From: VFKI01 sp964647825 | GTDB lineage: Bacteria > Pseudomonadota > Gammaproteobacteria > DSM-16500 | NCBI GenBank assembly: GCA_964647825.1 | Contig: CAZYJL010000003.1 | Location: 1-64,000, forward strand | Length of the DNA: 64,000 bases | Reading direction: 5' to 3' | Part shown: positions 16,525 to 23,055 of the stretch, one piece after another | Position numbering within the stretch: the first letter of the stretch is position 1 | How the letters are laid out: each line of letters opens with the position of its first letter | The notes under the pieces: model-generated | The model's database searches: none | What the model saw: the letters and a program-made list of their open reading frames with translations, nothing else | Told to the model about the DNA's origin: nothing | Made by a program: the position numbers and the translations under genes

Positions 16525-17975
16525 CGATTAAAACGCCTATTACGATTGCACGGGGTGATGGCATTGGCCCTGAGATTATGGATGCCACGCTACGCATTTT
16601 AACAGCCGCTAACGCAGCGATTGCCATTGAAGAAATTGAAATTGGCGAGAGAGTCTATCGCGCCGGTTTTTCTTCAGGGATTTCTGATGAGGCATGGCAC
16701 GCATTAAAACGCACAAAAATATTACTCAAATCACCGATTACCACACCACAAGGGGGTGGCTACAAAAGTTTAAATGTCACGTTACGCAAAACACTCGGCT
16801 TATTCGCCAATGTGCGACCGAGTATTTCCTACGCCCCCTATGTGCCGACCCTGCATCCTAAAGTCAATCTCGTAATTATTCGCGAAAACGAAGAAGATAC
16901 GTATACGGGCATTGAACATCGACAAACAGATGATACTTGGCAATGTTTAAAATTAGTGACACGTCCCGGCTGCGAACGCATTGTACATTATGCCTTTGAA
17001 TATGCGCGCAAATTTAATCGCAAAAAAGTCACTTGCCTCACGAAAGATAACATCATGAAAATGACAGATGGTATTTTTCATCAAGTCTTCAATGAAATTG
17101 CGTCAGAATATCCAGATATTACATCTGAACATTTAATTATTGATATCGGCACTGCACTTGTTGCGGACAAACCAGAACGATTTGATGTGATTGTCACGAC
17201 CAACTTATACGGCGATATTTTATCGGATGTAGCCTCTCAAGTGACAGGCTCTGTTGGCCTTGCGGGGTCTGCCAATGTCGGCAATACCATGGCGATGTTT
17301 GAAGCCATTCATGGTTCCGCACCAGATATTGCTGGCAAAAATATTGCAAATCCTTCTGGGCTGTTGCAAGGCGCGCTACAAATGCTGATTCATATTAATC
17401 AACCAGAAACGGCGGCATTGATTGAAAACGCATGGTTAAAAACATTAGAAGATGGCATTCACACCGCGGATATTTATTCTGCAGAATTCAGTCGTGAAAA
17501 AGTTGGCACGCAAGCATTCGCCGACGCGGTGATTGCGCGTCTCGGTCAGTTACCAACACAATTTAAACCTGCTAACTATACCAAAGATGTGCGCACTAAA
17601 ATTGAATGTTACGGCCTACCGCGCAAACCTCTCGCAAAAAAAACATTAACAGGCGTGGATATTTTTATTGATAATTTATCGAATGATTGCGACACACTGA
17701 GCAAAATACTCCTAAATTTTAAAGGAAAATTAATTTTACAAACATTATCCAGTCGCGGCTTAAAAGTCTGGCCTGATTGCAAAATCGATGTCCCATGGAT
17801 GGGCCATTGCTGTTGTCGTTTTTTACCTCAATCTTCCGAAACAGAAACGATTACACATCAAGATATTATTCTCTTATTACAACAATTTGAGCAGCATAAA
17901 TTAGATGTCATCAAAACAGAAAATCTATATTTGTTTGATGGCAAGCCTGGATTTTCGTTAGCGCAAGGGGAGTAA
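16521..17975 (+). CDS. icd: Isocitrate dehydrogenase (long Rickettsia/Thermus-type)
   Basis: The enzyme decarboxylates isocitrate to 2-oxoglutarate. The core (residues 1 to about 335) has GDGIGPEI, SPITTPQGGG, IIRENEEDTYTGIEH, TKDNIMK and NLYGDILSD motifs of the isocitrate/isopropylmalate family. A C-terminal extension of about 150 residues, as in the 480-500 aa Rickettsia and Thermus enzymes, completes the 484 aa. The coenzyme loop reads HGSAPDIAGKN: Asp269-Ile270 stand where NADP-specific enzymes have Lys-Tyr, which argues for NAD. That coenzyme call is inference. It is coupled to murF. Confidence 0.88.
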   Translation: MTIKTPITIARGDGIGPEIMDATLRILTAANAAIAIEEIEIGERVYRAGFSSGISDEAWHALKRTKILLKSPITTPQGGGYKSLNVTLRKTLGLFANVRPSISYAPYVPTLHPKVNLVIIRENEEDTYTGIEHRQTDDTWQCLKLVTRPGCERIVHYAFEYARKFNRKKVTCLTKDNIMKMTDGIFHQVFNEIASEYPDITSEHLIIDIGTALVADKPERFDVIVTTNLYGDILSDVASQVTGSVGLAGSANVGNTMAMFEAIHGSAPDIAGKNIANPSGLLQGALQMLIHINQPETAALIENAWLKTLEDGIHTADIYSAEFSREKVGTQAFADAVIARLGQLPTQFKPANYTKDVRTKIECYGLPRKPLAKKTLTGVDIFIDNLSNDCDTLSKILLNFKGKLILQTLSSRGLKVWPDCKIDVPWMGHCCCRFLPQSSETETITHQDIILLLQQFEQHKLDVIKTENLYLFDGKPGFSLAQGE

Positions 17976-18062
17976 AAAAATCGTTTTTTATTCCCTATAA
18001 AAAATATAATTCACGTCTATTCAATAGGATAATACTCTTCTCCCTGAAAAACAAAAAATGGC

Positions 18063-18080
18063 TGATATAATTTAATTATC
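18063..18080 (+). promoter_or_regulatory. Extended -10 promoter with palindromic operator-like motif
   Basis: TGATATAAT (18063-18071) is an extended -10 element, overlapped by the inverted repeat GATA-N9-TATC (18064-18080). The same layout is found before the genes at 21167 (TGATATAAT at 21128) and 23056 (at 23019), both with GATAT-N7-ATATC. The extended -10 without the palindrome precedes 19500 (at 19462) and, as TGCTATAAT, 47738 (at 47663). No consensus -35 is seen at any of them. Confidence 0.55.
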
Positions 18081-18101
18081 GGTTTTTGAGGGAGAAGAGT
18101 T

Positions 18102-19334
18102 ATGCCAAAAAAAACACGACCTCCTTTAGAGATTAATGGTGAGACATGGACTTACCTAGGTGGTGGATCGTTTAATTATGCATATGTAAACAAAGATAGA
18201 ACAACTGTATTGAAAATTATGCAGCCTAAAGAAAGTAATGGGCTAGGAACTGATGCGGAAGTGCCAGAAACTGACACCCCTGAACGTAGCGTGAGACTTT
18301 GGAATGAAATTAATCCCACTCCCCCTTTTGCAACGGAATTTAAAATGGAAGATGGAACAACAGCATGGACGTGTCCATATGTTAGCGGCGAAGAACCGAA
18401 TGGTATGGAATTATCAATAGCATTGATCAATGTTTTCAATAAATGTCAAAGAATCGTGATAGACGGCACTTCAGAAAAAAATTTTATTAAACTTAAAAAT
18501 GGCGAAATTTTATGTGTTGATATCGGTCTCGCCTTACAATTAGACCTTGCAGAAGAAGCAACACTTAAAACGATAAATGACACAATAGATAGGCAAGCAC
18601 TCCCACGATTAAAAAGACGCGACAGCGTGACAAGCAACGACGTTTGGCAACAAAGATTTTATTCAATGTATAGCAGAGATGGGGGTGTATTTGACAACCA
18701 TGCAGAATACGGCGATTTTAAAATTGCAGTTAACACTGCAAAATCTCTACTGTTTATCAAAAAATATAGGCCCGACATTGTTAAAGTAGATTTTTTAAAA
18801 AATAATATCGCATTAATTGGAAAGTTAGCCGCAGCGTATGATCAAGATTATCGTACTCATAAACAAAGAAAAAATACAAAACTTAATCCACAGATAATAG
18901 TTGATGCAAAAGAAATTTTAAACCAAATAGCTCCGAATAATTTAGATTCACTTAAAAAATCTCTCAAAACAAATTTAGAAAGATACATTATTTCACGAGG
19001 AAAAATTGAAAAAAGCCATGAAAAAATAAATAAAATCACACTGCACTCGAATCTTTCTAGTTTTTTTAGGAGTTCCAAACAAAAAAATAAATTGCTCTTT
19101 GTTCAAAGATTAATTGAAAATATTGAAAAAGCTCAGAGTTTTGAAGAAATCAAAAGTTTAATTACTAAAGCACGAAATGATCCTATTTTTAATAGCCCAA
19201 GCATCTTTCGCAGTGAATTAAAACAAAAGACACTCGCTTTTTGTAACGTCATACTTGACAGCTCTGCACAATTTTTCAACTTAGAATTAAAAGAAGAAGC
19301 GGGGGCGGCGTCAAGAATAACACCCACAAAATAA
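18102..19334 (+). CDS. Kinase-fold protein, tandem paralogue 1 (effector candidate)
   Basis: The first of three adjacent paralogues. The N-terminal third looks like a protein-kinase lobe pair: a glycine loop GGGSFNYAYV (residues 20-29), a VAIK-like VLKI with Lys38, a conserved ERSVRLWNEIN helix that could give the alpha-C Glu, a catalytic-loop-like VIDGTSEKNF (D121, N127) and a DFG-like VDIG (D140). N127 to D140 is 13 residues, as in canonical kinases, while D to N is 6 instead of 5, and no HRD His is present. LKRRDSV (170-176) follows. The C-terminal half is helical. There is no signal peptide. A host-directed kinase role is inference. Confidence 0.75.
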   Translation: MPKKTRPPLEINGETWTYLGGGSFNYAYVNKDRTTVLKIMQPKESNGLGTDAEVPETDTPERSVRLWNEINPTPPFATEFKMEDGTTAWTCPYVSGEEPNGMELSIALINVFNKCQRIVIDGTSEKNFIKLKNGEILCVDIGLALQLDLAEEATLKTINDTIDRQALPRLKRRDSVTSNDVWQQRFYSMYSRDGGVFDNHAEYGDFKIAVNTAKSLLFIKKYRPDIVKVDFLKNNIALIGKLAAAYDQDYRTHKQRKNTKLNPQIIVDAKEILNQIAPNNLDSLKKSLKTNLERYIISRGKIEKSHEKINKITLHSNLSSFFRSSKQKNKLLFVQRLIENIEKAQSFEEIKSLITKARNDPIFNSPSIFRSELKQKTLAFCNVILDSSAQFFNLELKEEAGAASRITPTK

Positions 19335-19499
19335 TAATACGCTCTACTTATTTATCAAAAAATCAATCTATTTAAAGAGAAACTGGGAGCTTCGCTACTA
19401 CATTCGCTTCTACAAAAGAAATGAAAAAATTTTTATATATAAAAACCAATTTGCTAAAAAATGATATAATCCAACATATAGCTTCAATGAGGTGAAAAC

Positions 19500-20735
19500 G
19501 TGCCAAAAAAATCTTTTCAACAATTTCTTATAGAAAGTGGTTGGCGCTTTTTAGCTTCAGGTTCATATAATGATGTTTTTTTTCATGAACAAACTAATCG
19601 AGTACTTAAAATTGCTAAAGAGCCTCCCTTGGGTAAAATGGCTCTCCAAACAGACGCAGCAGAACGTAGTGTTAGGCTTTGGAATGAAATTAATTCAGCA
19701 AAAGGAGAGAATATTGCTGAAATAGAAAAATTTACAACAAATTACTTTAATGTTGAAGCTTGGACAGCGCCATATATCGAAGGAGATGAACCTTTTCCAC
19801 ATGAAATTGCTGAAACAATTCTAGATATTTTTAACAAAACAGGCAGAATTATTGTGGATGGTGCATCAAGAGAGAATTTCATAAAAACACCAGAGGGGAA
19901 AATATATTGTATTGATATCGGTCTTGCACTAGCTTTAGAATATACTGAAGAATTCATTGCTGATAAAAGAAAACTTTCCCCACTAGAAGAAAAAATCAGC
20001 ACACCTTCTGAAGAAAAAGAATTAGAAAAACCAAGAAAAAAAAGAAAAACTTCCATAACAAGCATACAAGCTTGGGAAATGCTTGAAGACAAGTACAATA
20101 CAATCATCTTTCAAAACCACGCATCCTTTATAGGTTTCAATCTCACCGTTAACACAATAAAAGCATTACTTTTTATAAGAAAATATCGGCCTGATATTGA
20201 TAACGCGAACTTCTTAAAAGAAAATGACTTTGCCCTTGTTGATGTATTATCACAAGCATATGATGCACAATACTTTGAAGATAACACTAAAAAGAAAAAA
20301 ACTATTATTGATAAAGCAAAAATTCTCCTTACTGAAACCGTACCACCTGATCTCAATCAATTAAAAAGCCGCTGCATTGAAGTTTTACAAGAATACATTG
20401 ACTCTCGGGTAAAAACTGAAGAAAGCAAGGTTAAAGTAGATTATATGTCTTATTTTTTCAGAGACAGCGAACAAATAAAATTAAAAATAACTTTAACAAA
20501 GGAACTCATTGGCAAAATAAGTGAAGCTGAAACTATGAAAACCATAGAAGATTTGCTTCATGCAGCAAACAAAAACCCTGCATTTACAAAAACAAATTCT
20601 CGTTTTGTCAGTAGCTCTTTGAAAAAGTCTTTAGCTTTTTGTCTAGTCATGACAGAAAACGTTCAACGAGCACATTACTCACTAACAGCAAAAATTACTG
20701 AAGAAAGTCCTGCTAAAAAATCTTCCCTGTCTTAG
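19500..20735 (+). CDS. Kinase-fold protein, tandem paralogue 2 (effector candidate)
   Basis: Paralogue of the genes at 18102 and 21167. It shows the loop ASGSYNDVFF (residues 19-28), Lys37 in VLKI, AERSVRLWNEIN, a catalytic-like VDGASRENF (D120, N126) and IDIG (D139), again with 13 residues between N and D. A strong basic cluster PRKKRKT (178-184), resembling a nuclear localisation signal, is followed by SIT. The C-terminal half shares the helical YIDSR...YFFRDSEQ domain. The start is GTG with GAGGTG upstream. Extended -10 TGATATAAT lies at 19462-19470. It is the most divergent of the three. Confidence 0.75.
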   Translation: MPKKSFQQFLIESGWRFLASGSYNDVFFHEQTNRVLKIAKEPPLGKMALQTDAAERSVRLWNEINSAKGENIAEIEKFTTNYFNVEAWTAPYIEGDEPFPHEIAETILDIFNKTGRIIVDGASRENFIKTPEGKIYCIDIGLALALEYTEEFIADKRKLSPLEEKISTPSEEKELEKPRKKRKTSITSIQAWEMLEDKYNTIIFQNHASFIGFNLTVNTIKALLFIRKYRPDIDNANFLKENDFALVDVLSQAYDAQYFEDNTKKKKTIIDKAKILLTETVPPDLNQLKSRCIEVLQEYIDSRVKTEESKVKVDYMSYFFRDSEQIKLKITLTKELIGKISEAETMKTIEDLLHAANKNPAFTKTNSRFVSSSLKKSLAFCLVMTENVQRAHYSLTAKITEESPAKKSSLS

Positions 20736-21166
20736 CTATTAAAAAAAACCCTTCCCACTGCGCAGCTACGCATCCAACTCATAGCAATTCGCAATATAAA
20801 TCCTCTAAAAAAGCAAATGATCTCAAACGCAAGAAGTAATATATCAATCATATAGATACTACTTTACTGCATCACATAAGATTAAAAAATTAATACTTAA
20901 ACTATTATCCACTAACACTTAATTAGCTTATCCGCCATGAAAAAGACTGTAGTTATCACTAAATTATTTACCTATACAATTTATTAATAAAAAAAGCTAA
21001 AAAATTAACATAACAAACAATATATTAAGAATTTTTTTCAAAAAGTATATTTAAAATTTTCTATACAAAAAAAATTTCATTGCATTCAACAAGCTAATTC
21101 ATCTTATCCAGAAAAAAGAAAAAATGCTGATATAATTTAAATATCAGTCTTTGAGGGAGAAAGGTT
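20736..21166. other. 431-bp AT-rich spacer, duplicated with the gene unit
   Basis: No gene is seen here. Much of this spacer aligns by eye with 22658-23055: both contain GCAATATAAA, then a TCATA...CACTA/TTACTG tract and a TTAAACTATTATCCACTAA-like tract, and both end in the TGATATAAT promoter. This suggests that gene and upstream region were copied as one block. Confidence 0.5.
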
Positions 21167-22657
21167 ATGCCAAAAGAAAAAAAGCCTCCTTTAATTATTA
21201 ATGGTGAGGAATGGACTTACCTAGGTGCTGGATCGTTTAATCATGCATATGTAAATAAAGATAAAACAGAAGTATTAAAAATAGCTAAACCTTCCGATAC
21301 CCCTGAAAAAACAGATACGCCTGAGCGTAGCGTAAGACTTTGGAATGAAATCAATCCGACACCCCCTTTTGCTAAAGAAATCAAAATGGAAGATGGAAAA
21401 AAAGCGTGGACTTGTCCATTTATTGCAGGAACGCAGCCAACCCCTGAGGAATTGTCTAAAGCCGTGATTGATGTATTCAACAGAACCGGCAGAATCGTAG
21501 TCGATGCAATTGTCAAAGATAACTTTCTGAAAACAAAAGATGGGCGCATATTTTGCGTTGATATCGGATTTGCGCTTGATTTAGCATTTGAAGAAACAAA
21601 AGCTTTAGCAAAAATTGATGACTTACTATCTGATAAAGCTAGCCTGCCTGTGCCTGAATTAGCAACAGAGTCAGAAATAATAAAATCTAGCACAAAAGAA
21701 TCAAAAAAACGTAGGGGCAGCATTGTCAGCGCAGAAGCTTGGGAAACTTACGATCGCATTTACAGTGGCAGCAGAAACGGCCGCAAAGGTTGGTTAGATC
21801 AGATGGAAGAAACAGAGGCTAATAAAATTCCCGTACAAACTGTGAAAGCGCTGCTTTTCATAAAACGATATTGCCCTGAAATAACGGATGCAAATTTTCT
21901 AATAGTAGACGGAAAAGTTAACAAAAAATTAATTTCAAAACTTGCTGAAGCATATTCAGCAGACTACAATGCATACTCACTTCCTGAAAAGAAAATAAAT
22001 GCTTTGGTAGAACTAAAAACGCTCAGAGAAGAAAAAACTATTAAACCCACTCAAGATAAAACTATTAAAGAAACAAAGGAAATCGCACAAGAACAACTTA
22101 GCAAACACGAAGATAAATACGAAGAGACCGCTGGATTCATAACAGCGACAGAAGAAAAACCTAAAAGTGAAAAAATTGCTGGAACATCCCTCTTCAAAGA
22201 AACTGAAGCCAAAAACACAAGTAAAGATATTATCCAAGAAACTGTAGAAATTGTTAGTTCTTTGGGTAAAAAAGACTATAATGAAGATCTAAATAAATTC
22301 AAAACATTTATAAACGGTACACTAACAGAATATATAAACTCTCGCGCTGTTAGCAACACTGATCTTAACAAGGTCACGCTTCGCTGGACTTTTTCTAGTT
22401 TTTTTAGAAATTCTAATCAAGTTAAAAAAAATGTGGCACTCGCAAGAGAGTTAATTAAAAATATTAATGACGCAGATAGCTTTACAAAAATTATAACGCT
22501 ATTAGATGATACAAAGAATAGTTCTATTTTTAAAACGCGAACTGTATTTAATAGCAAACTTAAGGAAAAGTTATTAAATTTGCTAGTAATTGCAGATAAA
22601 GCAGTTGAAAAACATCCTACTCACGAACCAAACCATTTTAGTTCAAAAATAAAATAA
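21167..22657 (+). CDS. Kinase-fold protein, tandem paralogue 3 (effector candidate)
   Basis: This 496-aa paralogue is closest to the gene at 18102 (shared NGEEWTYLGAGSFNHAYVNKDK-like start, TDTPERSVRLWNEINP, AWTCP). Kinase-like residues are Lys38, D113 and N119 in VVDAIVKDNF, and D132 in VDIG. KKRRGSIVS occupies residues 180-188. It is longer because of a Lys/Glu-rich linker at about 280-375. The C-terminal helical module (LTEYINSRAV, WTFSSFFRNSNQ) is shared with the other two. Whether it is an active kinase is open; the missing HRD His argues for caution. Confidence 0.75.
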   Translation: MPKEKKPPLIINGEEWTYLGAGSFNHAYVNKDKTEVLKIAKPSDTPEKTDTPERSVRLWNEINPTPPFAKEIKMEDGKKAWTCPFIAGTQPTPEELSKAVIDVFNRTGRIVVDAIVKDNFLKTKDGRIFCVDIGFALDLAFEETKALAKIDDLLSDKASLPVPELATESEIIKSSTKESKKRRGSIVSAEAWETYDRIYSGSRNGRKGWLDQMEETEANKIPVQTVKALLFIKRYCPEITDANFLIVDGKVNKKLISKLAEAYSADYNAYSLPEKKINALVELKTLREEKTIKPTQDKTIKETKEIAQEQLSKHEDKYEETAGFITATEEKPKSEKIAGTSLFKETEAKNTSKDIIQETVEIVSSLGKKDYNEDLNKFKTFINGTLTEYINSRAVSNTDLNKVTLRWTFSSFFRNSNQVKKNVALARELIKNINDADSFTKIITLLDDTKNSSIFKTRTVFNSKLKEKLLNLLVIADKAVEKHPTHEPNHFSSKIK

Positions 22658-23055
22658 TTAATCTTAAAAAAAGAAAATACCACATCTCGCCACACGAAAA
22701 TTTTGTTATTTATTTTTTCATCTCGCTGCGCACTGTCATTTATCTTTCATCGCATTCCACTCTGCTATATCAACTACTTGTGCAATATAAACCCTTTAAA
22801 CATGTCTACTATCTAACATGTAAAAGCAAATATATAATATAAATCATACAACTATCCTTTCACTACAGCTATAAATATCATAAGTTCATACTCAAATTAT
22901 TATCTACTAATGCTCTTATTATTAAATAAATTCTCTTTGAACGTATTATATATCTCAAAAAAAATATTCAATGCTTTCAACTAACTAATTCGTCTTTTTC
23001 AATATAACAAAAAATTACTGATATAATTTAAATATCCATTCTGGGGAGAAAGCCG
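22658..23055. other. 398-bp AT-rich spacer related to 20736-21166
   Basis: No gene is seen. It resembles the preceding island spacer over most of its length and carries TGATATAAT (23019-23027) with GATAT-N7-ATATC immediately before the 960-aa gene. The upstream region is thus shared between a kinase-fold gene and an unrelated protein, which suggests promoter capture during duplication. Confidence 0.5.
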
